Of a stretch of 64,000 nt of DNA, positions 40,542 through 49,932 are shown piece by piece. This DNA is from an uncultured Collinsella sp. (GTDB lineage: Bacteria > Actinomycetota > Coriobacteriia > Coriobacteriales > Coriobacteriaceae), in contig UQHK01000005.1 in NCBI GenBank assembly GCA_900540855.1, positions 1 to 64,000 of the forward strand, read 5' to 3'. The notes under the pieces were generated by a model. The model did no database searches. It saw only the letters and a list, made by a program, of their open reading frames with translations, and was not told the origin of the DNA. The translations under genes were made by a program, and so were the position numbers. Numbering within the stretch: the first letter of the stretch is position 1; every line of letters begins with the position of its first letter.

Positions 40542-41251
40542 TACTGACCCCTCCTCTCGGAGTTACGACGACGAGGACGGGAAGAGCCCTCGAGTGCAGG
40601 GTTGGGAACAGGCTGGCCCGGGAGCTTCTCGCCCAGGTAGATCCAGACCTTCACGCCGCAAGCGCCCATGGTGGTGCTGGCGACAGCCGTGCCGTAATCG
40701 ATCTTGGCACGGAGGGTGTGCAGAGGCACGCGACCCTCGCGGTACCACTCACGACGGCCCATCTCGGCGCCGCCGAGACGACCGGAGCACTGGATACGGA
40801 TGCCCTTAGCGCCAGCCTTGCGGGCGGACTGGACAGCCTTGCGCATGGCGCGACGGAAGGCAACGCGGCCCTCGAGCTGCTCGGCGATAGACTGAGCAAC
40901 GAGGTTGGCGTCGAGCTCGGGGCGCTTGATCTCGACAACGTCGACGGAGAGCTGGCCCTTGGAGACGCCAGCGACCTTCTCGAGCTCGGTGCGGAGGGTA
41001 TCGATCTCGGCACCCTTCTTACCGATGACAACGCCGGGGCGAGCGGTGAGGATGATGACCTTCACCTTGTCGCCAGCGCGCTCGATCTCGACGCGGGAGA
41101 CAGCTGCGCGGGAAAGACGCTTCTCGAGGTACTTGCGGATCTCGAGATCGTTACCGAGGGTCTTAGCGTAATCCTTCTCTGCGAACCAACGGGAGCGCCA
41201 GTTCTCGGTGATGCCAAGACGGAAGCCGGTGGGGTAGACTTTCTGACCCAT
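40541..41251 (-). CDS. rpsC: 30S ribosomal protein S3
   Basis: 236 residues. N-terminal [22 protein letters not shown] domain with [11 protein letters not shown], and C-terminal [20 protein letters not shown]. It forms part of the mRNA entry channel with helicase activity. The C-terminus ends in a basic tail ([12 protein letters not shown]). Confidence 0.97.
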   Translation of the reverse strand: MGQKVYPTGFRLGITENWRSRWFAEKDYAKTLGNDLEIRKYLEKRLSRAAVSRVEIERAGDKVKVIILTARPGVVIGKKGAEIDTLRTELEKVAGVSKGQLSVDVVEIKRPELDANLVAQSIAEQLEGRVAFRRAMRKAVQSARKAGAKGIRIQCSGRLGGAEMGRREWYREGRVPLHTLRAKIDYGTAVASTTMGACGVKVWIYLGEKLPGQPVPNPALEGSSRPRRRNSERRGQ

Positions 41252-41257
41252 ACAGCT

Positions 41258-41629
41258 TTACGCCTCCTTTCGAGGAGCAACGACGACGGTGATGTGGGAA
41301 GTACGCTTCAGAATGCGAGAAGCGGAACCCTTGGCGCGGGGACGGATGCGCTTAAGCGTCGGACCCTCGTCAACATAGGCAGCGGCGACAACCAGGTTGT
41401 CGGCACGCAGACCGTTGTTGTTCTCGGCGTTCGCAACGGCGGAACGGAGAACCTTCTCGACATCCACGGCGACGGCGCGGTCGCAGAAGTGGAGGATGTC
41501 GAAGGCCTGAGCGACAGGCTTGCGGCGGATCAGATCGACCACCAGGCGGGCCTTGCTGGGGGAAACACGCACGTACTTAGCGACGGCGCGAACCTCGGTG
41601 GCCTCAGTTTCAATAGACTTAGTTGCCAT
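41258..41629 (-). CDS. rplV: 50S ribosomal protein L22
   Basis: 123 residues. Landmarks are [20 protein letters not shown] and the C-terminal loop [20 protein letters not shown], which reaches into the exit tunnel where macrolides bind. Placed normally between rpsS and rpsC. Confidence 0.97.
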   Translation of the reverse strand: MATKSIETEATEVRAVAKYVRVSPSKARLVVDLIRRKPVAQAFDILHFCDRAVAVDVEKVLRSAVANAENNNGLRADNLVVAAAYVDEGPTLKRIRPRAKGSASRILKRTSHITVVVAPRKEA

Positions 41630-41643
41630 TTACGGTTAACCCC

Positions 41644-41904
41644 CTATTTGGCCTTGTGGCCACGGAACGTACGAGTCGGCGCGAACTCGCCGAGCTTGTG
41701 ACCAACCATGGACTCGGTAACATACACGGGCACATGCTTGCGGCCGTCGTGGACGGCGATGGTGTGACCAACCATCTCGGGGAAGATGGTGGACGCGCGG
41801 GACCAGGTCTTCACGACGTCCTTCTTGCCAGCCTCGTTCATCGCGGTGATACGCGAGAGAAGGCGAGTCTCCACGAACGGGCCCTTTTTGAGACTTCTGC
41901 TCAT
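41644..41904 (-). CDS. rpsS: 30S ribosomal protein S19
   Basis: 86 residues. It begins [20 protein letters not shown] and includes [20 protein letters not shown] and [16 protein letters not shown]. It contacts S13 and 23S rRNA at the subunit interface. Standard position between rplB and rplV. Confidence 0.97.
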   Translation of the reverse strand: MSRSLKKGPFVETRLLSRITAMNEAGKKDVVKTWSRASTIFPEMVGHTIAVHDGRKHVPVYVTESMVGHKLGEFAPTRTFRGHKAK

Positions 41905-41936
41905 AAGTGCTTTCTCCTAAAACTCGGTATCCGAAA

Positions 41937-42767
41937 TTACTTCTTACGGCGACGAATGATGTGCTGGTTCGAGACCTTCTTCTTCTTGCGCGTACGAAGG
42001 CCCTTCGTCGGCTTACCCCAGGGGGTAACAGAGGGACGACCAGAGGTGTGGTTCTTGCCCTCGCCACCGCCGTGCGGGTGGTCGACAGGGTTCATGACGG
42101 TACCGCGGACGGTCGGGCGCACGTTCATGTGACGCTTACGGCCGGCCTTGCCGATGACGATGTTGGCGTGATCGGCGTTGCCGACCTCACCGACGGTGGC
42201 GCGGCAGGTAACGAGGATGCGGCGCATCTCGGAGGAAGGCATACGGACGATAGCGTACTTGCCCTCCTTACCCATCAGCTGGCAGGAGTTACCGGCGGAA
42301 CGGGCGATAGCGGCGCCCTTGCCCGGCTGGAACTCGACAGCGTGGATGAGCGTACCGACGGGGATGTCGGCGAGGGGCAGAGCGTTGCCCGGCTTGATGT
42401 CGGCGTCAGAACCGGACATGATGGTCTGACCGACCTCGAGGCCCTTGGGGGCCAGGATGTAGCGCTTCTCACCGTCAGCGTAGTGCAGCAGAGCGATGCG
42501 AGCGGAACGGTTCGGATCGTACTCGATCGTGGCAACCTTGGCGGGCACGCCGTCCTTGTTGCGCTTGAAGTCGATCACGCGGTAACGACGCTTCACGCCG
42601 CCGCCCTGGTGGCGGGTGGTGATGCGGCCGTTGTTGTTACGACCGGCCTTCTTGGGCAGGGGCTCGAGAAGAGACTTCTCGGGCTTGGTGCAGGTGATCT
42701 CGGAGAAATCGGAGATCGTCTGCCAACGCCTACCAGCGGAGGTCGGCTTAAGGTGCTTTACAGCCAT
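41937..42767 (-). CDS. rplB: 50S ribosomal protein L2
   Basis: 276 residues. It starts at [20 protein letters not shown] (ATG 42767, GAAAGGG upstream); the frame extends to 42842 but that part is leader. The peptidyl-transferase-associated region [14 protein letters not shown] with the essential His is intact. A 179-bp gap separates it from rplW and contains a promoter-like motif shared with rplC, so rplB may have its own promoter. Confidence 0.97.
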   Translation of the reverse strand: MAVKHLKPTSAGRRWQTISDFSEITCTKPEKSLLEPLPKKAGRNNNGRITTRHQGGGVKRRYRVIDFKRNKDGVPAKVATIEYDPNRSARIALLHYADGEKRYILAPKGLEVGQTIMSGSDADIKPGNALPLADIPVGTLIHAVEFQPGKGAAIARSAGNSCQLMGKEGKYAIVRMPSSEMRRILVTCRATVGEVGNADHANIVIGKAGRKRHMNVRPTVRGTVMNPVDHPHGGGEGKNHTSGRPSVTPWGKPTKGLRTRKKKKVSNQHIIRRRKK

Positions 42768-42847
42768 TACAATCCCTTTCAATAGGAATCCGTTAGCCAT
42801 CGCAGACAGGGATTCGAGGTTCTGCCTCGGGTGCGATGACACCGGAC

Positions 42848-42873
42848 GTATACACGGTTCCGGGCGTGTCCAT
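42848..42873 (-). promoter_or_regulatory. Shared ribosomal-gene leader motif upstream of rplB
   Basis: On the minus strand ATGGACACGCCCGGAACCGT then GTATAC: an ACACG/CGTGT dyad ending in an extended -10-like TGTATACG. It matches the motif before rplC at 23 of 26 positions and a related one before rpsL. Confidence 0.5.
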
Positions 42874-42946
42874 TTTATACGCCCAAAACCTTGAGCTCTC
42901 GCCTCCCCTATTTGGGAGGCATGAGCTCACTCAACAGCAGCGAGTC

Positions 42947-43234
42947 TTAGGCCTGGTTGCCAAAGACCTCGATGGTGTCGCCCTCGGCCAGCGTGACGAT
43001 GGCCTTCTTCCAAGAACGGGTCTTGCCGGCGACATAGCGCACGCGCTTGGTCTTGGGCTTGACCGTCAGGGTGTTCACGCGAACGACCTTGACGCCGAAG
43101 ATCTCCTCGACAGCGTCCTTGATCTGATACTTGTTAGCATCCTTGGCGACCTCGAACGTGTACTTGTTCTGCTCCATGCCGGAGAAGGAACGCTCGGACA
43201 CGATCGGACGGATGATGATCTCGTGGGCGGTCAT
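42947..43234 (-). CDS. rplW: 50S ribosomal protein L23
   Basis: 95 residues. Begins MTAHEIIIRPIVSERSFSGM, with VEEIFGVKVVRVNTLTVKPK typical of the family. It docks trigger factor and SRP at the exit tunnel. Its ATG directly follows the rplD stop codon (TAA then ATG). Confidence 0.97.
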   Translation of the reverse strand: MTAHEIIIRPIVSERSFSGMEQNKYTFEVAKDANKYQIKDAVEEIFGVKVVRVNTLTVKPKTKRVRYVAGKTRSWKKAIVTLAEGDTIEVFGNQA

Positions 43235-43861
43235 TTATGCAAGCACCTCCCCGAAGTGAGCGGCGATGTCGGCGGGCATCAGCACAGCGTTGTTGTTGAC
43301 GAGATCGTAGGTGTTGGCCTCGTCGGCAGTGATGATGAACGTCTTGGGAATGTTGCGGAATGACAGGTAGGCGTTGACGTCCTCATCGCGAACGATGATG
43401 GTCAGACGCTTGCCCTCAAGGCCGAGGGCCTTGAGCATGGCGACGGCAGCCTTGGTGGAAGGCTTCTCGAAGCCGTAGTCGTCGACGAGCACGAGCTCGC
43501 CATCGGCCAGCTTGGCGGACAGCGCGGAGCGCATAGCCAGCTTGACCTCCTTGTTGTTCATACGCTTAGCGTAGGAACGGGGCTTGGGGGCGAAGACAAC
43601 GCCACCGTGACGCCACTGGGCAGCACGGATGGAACCCTGGCGGGCACGGGCGGTGCCCTTCTGACGCCAAGGCTTCTTGCCGCCACCGGAAACCTCAGAG
43701 CGACCCTTAGCAGACTGGGTGCCCTGACGCCAAGAGGCCATCTGGCACTTGACGATGTGGTGCATAACGTGGATGTTCGGCTCGATGCCGTACACCTCAG
43801 CGGCGAGCTCGGCCTCGGCGACCTTCTTGCCCTCGCTGTTCTTTACTTCAAACTTTGCCAT
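43235..43861 (-). CDS. rplD: 50S ribosomal protein L4
   Basis: 208 residues. The extended tunnel loop contains GRSEVSGGGKKPWRQKGTAR and ARQGSIRAAQWRHGGVVFAP. In many bacteria L4 also represses its own operon by binding the S10 leader; whether that applies here is unclear because rpsJ is not in this operon. Confidence 0.97.
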   Translation of the reverse strand: MAKFEVKNSEGKKVAEAELAAEVYGIEPNIHVMHHIVKCQMASWRQGTQSAKGRSEVSGGGKKPWRQKGTARARQGSIRAAQWRHGGVVFAPKPRSYAKRMNNKEVKLAMRSALSAKLADGELVLVDDYGFEKPSTKAAVAMLKALGLEGKRLTIIVRDEDVNAYLSFRNIPKTFIITADEANTYDLVNNNAVLMPADIAAHFGEVLA

Positions 43862-43907
43862 TTAAGTGTTCTCCTTGGTATGACGCTGGGCTAAATGGGC
43901 TGGGCCC

Positions 43908-44528
43908 TTAGGCCATACGGATGGCGACGAGACCATTCTTGGCACCCGGGACAGCGCCCTTGACCAAGATGAGGTTCTGCTCGGCATCGATGCGGACAAC
44001 GGAAAGGTTCTTGACGGTAACGCGCTCGTTACCCATGTGACCGGCCATCTTGACGCCCTTGAGGACGCGCGCAGGATAGGCGCACTGACCGATAGAACCG
44101 GGGTGACGCTGGAAGTGAGAACCATGCGTCATAGGACCGCGGCGCTGACCCCAGCGCTTGATGCGACCCTGGAAGCCCTTACCCTTGGAGGTACCGATGA
44201 CGTCGACCTTCTCGACATCAGCGAAATCAGCGACGGTGACGACCTCGCCGACCTTGTGCTCCTCGCCGTTCTCGACGCGGACCTCACGAAGGAAACGGAC
44301 AGGCTCGACGCCAGCCTTGGCGAAGTGACCAGCCATGGGCTTGTTCACGTTCTTGGCCTTGATGTCGCCGAAACCGATCTGGACGGCGTCATAGCCGTCG
44401 GTTGCCTGAGTTTTAACCTGCGAGACAGCGCAGGGGCCAGCCTGGATGACCGTGACGGGAACGACGTTGTCGTCCTCGTCCCAAACCTGGGTCATGCCAA
44501 TCTTGCGGCCGAGAATCATGCTGATCAA
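43908..44528 (-). CDS. rplC: 50S ribosomal protein L3
   Basis: 206 residues. Contains [40 protein letters not shown] and [20 protein letters not shown]. The start is uncertain: TTG at 44528 gives MISMILGRK, which aligns best with homologues, while an in-frame ATG lies three codons later at 44519. First gene of this operon; the usual preceding rpsJ is 14 kb away with fusA. Confidence 0.95.
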   Translation of the reverse strand: MISMILGRKIGMTQVWDEDDNVVPVTVIQAGPCAVSQVKTQATDGYDAVQIGFGDIKAKNVNKPMAGHFAKAGVEPVRFLREVRVENGEEHKVGEVVTVADFADVEKVDVIGTSKGKGFQGRIKRWGQRRGPMTHGSHFQRHPGSIGQCAYPARVLKGVKMAGHMGNERVTVKNLSVVRIDAEQNLILVKGAVPGAKNGLVAIRMA

Positions 44529-44712
44529 GATATGATCCCAACTCTCGCGTGGTCTTGGGACAATGCGTACGCCACCGAGCGTACGCCCCTAGAGGACCAC
44601 TACTTACACGACGTGCTCCCCAGCCTTGTATTTCGCCCGGACTACCTGACAACCCTATTAAGCAGGCATTTTGTCCAGCCAGAATACTCCCCTGGTTACA
44701 CACAGCTGTTTA

Positions 44713-44738
44713 GTATACACGGCTGCGGGCGTATCCAT
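44713..44738 (-). promoter_or_regulatory. Candidate rplC operon promoter/leader motif
   Basis: On the minus strand ATGGATACGCCCGCAGCCGT then GTATACTAAAC: TGTATACT is a good extended -10, no strong -35. The ACG-N8-CGT dyad overlaps it. It lies about 185 bp upstream of rplC, leaving a long 5' leader with a GCGTACG/CGTACGC hairpin at about 44565-44586. Confidence 0.5.
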
Positions 44739-44780
44739 CGAGATTCATATTTCACTCACATTGTTTACGCATGTAAAGTG

Positions 44781-44957
44781 CGTGGCACGTTCCCAGTGTG
44801 CGGCGGAGGGGGCGGGCCTGAGACATATTAAGGTTGCTGCTCTACAGTCCTGCTCACGACGGAGAGCACATTAAGTGCTCTCCTGTTCGTGCGGAACTCG
44901 CGACAACCTTAATATGTCTCAGGCCCGCCCCCTCCGCCGCACACTGGGAACGCCACG
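44781..44957. repeat. Long inverted repeat with 49-bp perfect arms
   Basis: Left arm 44788-44836 (begins CGTTCCCAGTGTGCGGCGGA) and right arm 44904-44952 are exact reverse complements. Pairing continues outward (CGTGG/CCACG, after a 2-base bulge) and restarts inside as CACGA-GGAGAGCAC/GTGCTCTCC-TCGTG (44855-44891). The structure begins 31 bp past the end of the phosphatase gene and ends 43 bp before the rplC promoter motif. No coding potential. Confidence 0.9.
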
Positions 44958-44987
44958 TTGATGTCTGCTTAACTCTGCTCGTTCAGG

Positions 44988-45608
44988 CTAATGACTTTGT
45001 TGGGGGTCCACAATTTGCTGCAAGGTGAACTTGCATTGGGGCGCATCGTCCTCTTCTCGCGCATCATCAAAATCGAAGATCATGATGGCGCAGTTGGGTA
45101 GTTTTGTTGGGAGCTCGAAGCCCTCTGGGGCTGCAGCCTTGATGAATTGGCGGCTGGCACTGCCGTGGCTTACTGCTAGGAGGGTTTCGATGCCCTCGGC
45201 GCCCATGAGATTGGCGAGGGTACCTACCATGCGTTCTTGCAGTGCGCGGCTTCCTTCTCCTCCGAAGGGGACCAGGTCCTCGCCCGGGTCCCAGACGTCG
45301 GTGGGCAGGGCGTCGTGGGGGCCTTCTTCGAAGGTGCCGTAGCTGCGCTCGATGATGCCTTCGCAGGGCTCGACTGCTGCGTCCGGGCCAAGGAGTTCGG
45401 TAGCGACGAGACTTGCCGTGTCCATGGCTCGACCTAAGGGCGAAGAGACCACCTTGTCGGGGACGACGCCGTGAGCTTTGAGCCATGTGGCTGCCATTCC
45501 CGCTTGATTGCGGCCCAGGTCGGTCAACGGAGAATCGCAGCGGCCCTGGACCAGCTTTTTGACGTTGAACTCAGTTTGACCGTGGCGGAGTAGATATAGC
45601 TTCTTCAT
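44988..45608 (-). CDS. Histidine phosphatase family protein (phosphoglycerate mutase-like)
   Basis: 206 residues. The phosphohistidine motif is LYLLRHGQTEFNVKKLVQGR; the second conserved His is in LLAVSHGSASRQF and the acid is in EGIIERSYGTFEEG. Such enzymes remove phosphate from sugars, nucleotides or cofactors; true phosphoglycerate mutase is less likely at this length. It follows the CDF transporter gene in the same direction, 39 bp apart. Confidence 0.88.
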   Translation of the reverse strand: MKKLYLLRHGQTEFNVKKLVQGRCDSPLTDLGRNQAGMAATWLKAHGVVPDKVVSSPLGRAMDTASLVATELLGPDAAVEPCEGIIERSYGTFEEGPHDALPTDVWDPGEDLVPFGGEGSRALQERMVGTLANLMGAEGIETLLAVSHGSASRQFIKAAAPEGFELPTKLPNCAIMIFDFDDAREEDDAPQCKFTLQQIVDPQQSH

Positions 45609-45647
45609 GCTCTCCCCTTCTGCATCAGTTGCTTTATCGGCTCGGCC

Positions 45648-46802
45648 CTACTCGTGGGTATGGCCGACATAGTCTTCGTCGATCGTGATCTTGGCAATCG
45701 ACTTGGGATATTCGGATTCGACCCTCTGGGCCAACGCGCGTTTGAGCTCATCGGCGTCCATGCCCAAATCCGAGGGGCGTACGCAGTCGAAAATCACATT
45801 GGTGTGCGTAGGGCCCGGCACGCAACGCAAGTCGTGAATCGAAAGGCGGCTATCGACCTCCTGGGCCATGGCGTGAATGCGCAAGCGCATGCTCGCCACC
45901 TTGGGGTCATCGGTCACGATAGGATCGTAGTGAAGCGTGACGATCATGCCGTCTTCGTTCCTAAATGCCTGCTCAATATTGTCGAGCGTGTCATGGCTTT
46001 TCAGCGGGCTGGCCTCGGCTGCCATCTCGGCGTGAGCGCTTGCGAACTTCCTGCCCGGGCCGTAGTCGTGAACCATCAGATCGTGGACGCCCAAAACGCC
46101 GGGGTAGCTCATGATCTTGTCTCGAATGTGCTTAACCAGCTTAGGATCGGGCGCCTGGCCCAAAAGCGGGCTCACCGTATCCTGGATGAGTTCAAAGCCG
46201 CTCCAGCCAATATAGACGCCAACGGCAAGGCCGACCCATGCATCAAGATTGATGTGCGTCACCTGCGAAACAATTGCGCACGCCAGCACAGCACCCGTGG
46301 CTAGGACATCGTTCTTTGAGTCCTGAGCGGTCGCATGCAGCGTCTCGGACTCAATACGATCGCCGAGCTTTTGGTTGAGGGCCGCCATCCACAGCTTAAC
46401 GACCATCGAAAGCGCAAGGACTGCCACCAGGGCAAGCGAGAACTCGACAGGTTCGGGGTGGATGATGCGCTCCACCGAGGACTTTACCAGTTCGAGGCCA
46501 ATGAGCAGCACGAGCGCCGCCACGACTAGACCCGAGAGGTACTCGTAGCGACCGTGGCCGTAAGGATGCTCGGGGTCGGCCGGCTTGGTCGCCAGCTTAA
46601 AGCCCAGCACGCTCACGATATTCGAGCTGGCATCGGACAGGTTGTTCATGGCATCCGCCACGATCGAAACCGATCCCGACAGCACGCCAATTACGCCCTT
46701 CGCAGCACATAGTGCCACATTGGCGAGAATACACACCACGCCCGTCAACGTGCCCACGCGCGCACGGTCGCCCTGCGCACGACGAACGATCCACTCGACC
46801 AT
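45648..46802 (-). CDS. Cation diffusion facilitator family metal transporter
   Basis: 384 residues: six predicted membrane helices in the first 210 residues and a cytoplasmic metal-binding domain after. Metal-site sequences are ADAMNNLSDASSN in TM2 and QDSKNDVLATG in TM5, with a HPYGHGRYEYLSG loop between TM2 and TM3. The DAMNNLSD pattern resembles members that export manganese or zinc; the ion is not certain. The extended C-terminal domain (about 170 residues) is longer than in the smallest CDF proteins. Confidence 0.9.
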   Translation of the reverse strand: MVEWIVRRAQGDRARVGTLTGVVCILANVALCAAKGVIGVLSGSVSIVADAMNNLSDASSNIVSVLGFKLATKPADPEHPYGHGRYEYLSGLVVAALVLLIGLELVKSSVERIIHPEPVEFSLALVAVLALSMVVKLWMAALNQKLGDRIESETLHATAQDSKNDVLATGAVLACAIVSQVTHINLDAWVGLAVGVYIGWSGFELIQDTVSPLLGQAPDPKLVKHIRDKIMSYPGVLGVHDLMVHDYGPGRKFASAHAEMAAEASPLKSHDTLDNIEQAFRNEDGMIVTLHYDPIVTDDPKVASMRLRIHAMAQEVDSRLSIHDLRCVPGPTHTNVIFDCVRPSDLGMDADELKRALAQRVESEYPKSIAKITIDEDYVGHTHE

Positions 46803-46884
46803 CTATATCTGCCCCCACGGTACTACCTATATATCTATTGCTCAAACGGATTGTAGTGTAGCCACTTTGTCCTCCAGATACAAA

Positions 46885-46914
46885 AAGGCCGCAGCCCACA
46901 CGGACCACGGCCTT
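46885..46914 (-). terminator. Terminator after orphan EIIC gene
   Basis: AAGGCCG (46885-46891) pairs with CGGCCTT (46908-46914), and the minus strand continues TTTTTG. It separates the EIIC/fab direction from the CDF gene. Confidence 0.75.
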
Positions 46915-46952
46915 GGAATGTGGCAGAGGAATCGTCCTTGTGTCGCACAGGT

Positions 46953-48167
46953 TTACGCGCTTACTTCGGCCACGCTCTTCGAGGTTTCGGGTGAATCGGC
47001 TCCGTCTTCTGCCGCCTGCCCCTTCGCCGGCACCACGCCAAAGCAGTAGCTCAGCGCCGCAGACACCGCAAATGCCACACCGCCGGCAGCGCAGCACCAC
47101 AGCAGGTTCGAGATGCCACCCGTGGCAAAGCCAATGACCATGAGGACATTCGTCATGCCGATGGTATAGGCCGTAACGTGGCCCACGGCCGCAACGAGGC
47201 CTCCGACGGCGCCGCCGATGGCCATGCACGTCAGGCACCTGCCATATTTGAAGCCGCAACCGTACAGCGCCGGCTCGCTTACGCCGCCAAGAACGCCCGA
47301 GATTGAATAGCCCAGCATGAGCGCCCTCTCGTCCTTATCCGCAACGCGGAGCGACGCGCCGAAGGGCATGCCCCAGACAGCAAACGTCGCCATCGTCGCG
47401 GCGATCAGGATGCACGAATCCGTTCCTACACTCATAAACTGCGCATAGGCGAGCGATAGGACAACGTTGCTGACACCCGCGATCTTTAGGAACTCCCAGC
47501 CCGCGGCAAGCCCCATGAGCGTGAGCAGCGACACGATGCCACCGGAATTACCAAGCATAAACATAAGCTGGCCCAGCAGCATGCCCAGATAGCTGCCCGC
47601 CGGCGCCGTAATACACAGCGAAACCGGAACCATAACGAGCATGGTTGCAAACGGAACGAACGAAAACGCCACGGCCTGAGGGATAACGCGCCGAAAGAAA
47701 CACTCCACCCGCCATAGCACGGGCACCGAGATGAGAACCGGAATAACAGTCGTCGTGTAATCGTTGACCGGCGCGGGAAGCAGGCCATACACGGAAGTCA
47801 TCGATGCCCCCGTCGTCGATGCGACATCGACGAGCTTAAGCAGATCGGGCGCAATCAATACGCCGCCCAGCATCATGCCCAGCTGCTCCGAGCAACCGAG
47901 TTGGCGGGCGGCCGCCCAACCAAGATAAATGGGCAAAAAGTAGTAGCCGGCGTTATAGAGCCAACTGTAGAACAGGCGATAGATTTCGGAATCGGCAGAC
48001 CACAGGCCCAGCATGCCTTCGCCCATAATGACGGCGACGGTGCGGAACAACGCCGCGCAGATAATAAACGGCAGCGCCGACATCATGCTTTTGGACAGAT
48101 AGTCCACCACGGCCATGGCGTTTGATGAGACCGTCGTTGTAAACGAGGTGTTAGAAACTTGTGACAT
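46953..48167 (-). CDS. PTS EIIC, glucose/glucoside superfamily, without IIA or IIB
   Basis: 404 residues with about ten hydrophobic helices. Landmarks are LYNAGYYFLPIYLGWAAARQ, VLIAPDLLKLVD and ISGVLGGVSEPALYGCGFKY, matching EIIC of the beta-glucoside/sucrose group. EIIB and EIIA domains are absent and none is encoded nearby. The ATG at 48167 (MSQVSNTSF) follows AAAGG; the frame extends to 48365 inside accDA but is not protein-like there. It starts 40 bp after accDA and may be read from the fatty-acid operon. It would need phosphotransfer subunits encoded elsewhere. Confidence 0.88.
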   Translation of the reverse strand: MSQVSNTSFTTTVSSNAMAVVDYLSKSMMSALPFIICAALFRTVAVIMGEGMLGLWSADSEIYRLFYSWLYNAGYYFLPIYLGWAAARQLGCSEQLGMMLGGVLIAPDLLKLVDVASTTGASMTSVYGLLPAPVNDYTTTVIPVLISVPVLWRVECFFRRVIPQAVAFSFVPFATMLVMVPVSLCITAPAGSYLGMLLGQLMFMLGNSGGIVSLLTLMGLAAGWEFLKIAGVSNVVLSLAYAQFMSVGTDSCILIAATMATFAVWGMPFGASLRVADKDERALMLGYSISGVLGGVSEPALYGCGFKYGRCLTCMAIGGAVGGLVAAVGHVTAYTIGMTNVLMVIGFATGGISNLLWCCAAGGVAFAVSAALSYCFGVVPAKGQAAEDGADSPETSKSVAEVSA

Positions 48168-48207
48168 GGAACGCCTTTCCCAATGTGACATGCAGACTTT
48201 TCCTTTG

Positions 48208-49932
48208 TCACATCGTGCGGTACTGACCGATTGTGCGGTACTTTTCGTAGCGGAGGTTTGTGAGGGTGGCGTCGTCGAGCTGCCCAAGCGTATCGAAGGC
48301 ATCAAATGCCGAGGACATGACGGCACCGGCGATCTCCTCATGCGACAGGCCCCTATCGTCGACAATGCCGTCGATGATGCCGAGCGCCAACAGATCGGGG
48401 GCCGTGAGCTTCAGCGCCTCGGCGGCCTCATCCGCGCGCTCGGTATCCTTCCACAGGATCGACGCACAGGCCTCGGGGCTCACGACCGAATAGGCCGAGC
48501 TCGAGAGCATCAGGATGCGGTCGGCCACGGATAGCGCCAGCGCGCCACCAGAGCCGCCCTCGCCTGTCACCACCGAGACAATCGGCGTCTTAAGGCCGCT
48601 CATCTCCATGAGATTCTGGGCGATCGCCTCGCCCTGGCCGCGCTCCTCGGCACCGATGCCGCAAAACGCGCCCGAAGTATCGACCAGGCACAGAACCGGT
48701 CGACCAAACTTTTCGGCCTGACGCATAAGGCGACGCGCCTTGCGGTAGCCCTCGGGATGCGCCATGCCAAAGTTGCGGCGGATACGCTCTTTGGTCGTGG
48801 TGCCGCGCTCGATGGCGATAACCGTCACGGGACGTCCGTCTTTCCAGCCAATGCCACCCACCACGGCGGCGTCGTCACCAAAGTAGCGGTCGCCGTGCAG
48901 CTCTACAAATCCGTCGAGACCCAACGAGATCATCTCGCCTGCCGTGGCGCGGTTCGCCGAGCGAGTCTGTTTGACGATTTCGAGCGCGCTTTTTGGTGCG
49001 GCCGAGCGCTTAAACAAGTGTCCCAGCTTTTTGCCGCGACGACCCGTATGCACGATCTCATGCGGTGCCCCCAGGCCGGGCGCGTGCCCTTCGTGCAGCG
49101 CCAGCAGCTCGCCTACCGTGAGCGCAATCTCACCACGCGGAACAACGGCATCGCAAAAGCCGTGCTCCAGCAAAAACTCGGAGCGCTGGAATCCCTTGGG
49201 CAGGCGCTTGTGCATGTTCTGCTCGATCACGCGCGGGCCGGCAAATGCCGTCAGGGCATCGGGCTCGGCCAGGATAATGTCGCCCTCCATGGCAAAACTC
49301 GCGGTTACACCTCCGGTCGTGGGGTCGGTGAGCACCGTGATATACAGGCCACCCGCCTCGCTGTGGCGCCTAACCGCCGCAGAAATCTTAGCCATCTGCA
49401 TAAGCGAGGTCACGCCCTCTTGCATGCGCGCACCGCCCGAAACGGTAAAGCCGACGACTGGCAATCCCAGCTCGGTCGCGCGCTCAAAGACGCGACAGAT
49501 CTTTTCGCCCACCACGGAACCCATCGAGCCCATCATAAAGTTGGCATCCATTAAGAAGAGCGCGGTATCGCAGCCGCAGATTTTGCCCCTGCCGCACACA
49601 ACGGCATCGCGCTCGCCCGAACGTTCGCCCGCGCTCTTAAGCTTGTCGGCATAACCGGGAAACGAGAGGAAGTCCTCCGACGCCAGATTGGCATCCCACT
49701 CCTCAAAGGTACCTGCGTCGACCGTCATGCGCATACGGTCGCGCCCGCTCACGCGAAAGTGTTTACCGCAACGGGGGCAGACCTCCAGGTTGTCGTGCAG
49801 GTGCGCCTCATCGATCACGCGGCGGCACTCCGGACACTTGATAAACACGTGGCGCGCGGGGAACTCGGCGCACGACTCGGTTATCGGCCCCTCGAGGACG
49901 TTGACCGTCTTCGATTTTCTATTCATCAGCAT
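48208..49932 (-). CDS. accDA: Acetyl-CoA carboxylase carboxyltransferase, fused beta-alpha (AccDA)
   Basis: 574 residues: AccD at about 1-285 fused to AccA at about 290-574. The beta half opens with the zinc ribbon C33, C36, C52, C55 (CPECRR, CPRCGKHF) and has TVSGGARMQEGVTSLMQMAK. The alpha half has FVELHGDRYFGDDAAVVGGI and GEGGSGGALALSVADRI. Together they transfer CO2 from biotin on AccB to acetyl-CoA, making malonyl-CoA. The ATG at 49932 overlaps the accC end by 14 bases, so they are coupled. Separate accD and accA genes are the norm in most bacteria, so the fusion is notable. Confidence 0.95.
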   Translation of the reverse strand: MLMNRKSKTVNVLEGPITESCAEFPARHVFIKCPECRRVIDEAHLHDNLEVCPRCGKHFRVSGRDRMRMTVDAGTFEEWDANLASEDFLSFPGYADKLKSAGERSGERDAVVCGRGKICGCDTALFLMDANFMMGSMGSVVGEKICRVFERATELGLPVVGFTVSGGARMQEGVTSLMQMAKISAAVRRHSEAGGLYITVLTDPTTGGVTASFAMEGDIILAEPDALTAFAGPRVIEQNMHKRLPKGFQRSEFLLEHGFCDAVVPRGEIALTVGELLALHEGHAPGLGAPHEIVHTGRRGKKLGHLFKRSAAPKSALEIVKQTRSANRATAGEMISLGLDGFVELHGDRYFGDDAAVVGGIGWKDGRPVTVIAIERGTTTKERIRRNFGMAHPEGYRKARRLMRQAEKFGRPVLCLVDTSGAFCGIGAEERGQGEAIAQNLMEMSGLKTPIVSVVTGEGGSGGALALSVADRILMLSSSAYSVVSPEACASILWKDTERADEAAEALKLTAPDLLALGIIDGIVDDRGLSHEEIAGAVMSSAFDAFDTLGQLDDATLTNLRYEKYRTIGQYRTM

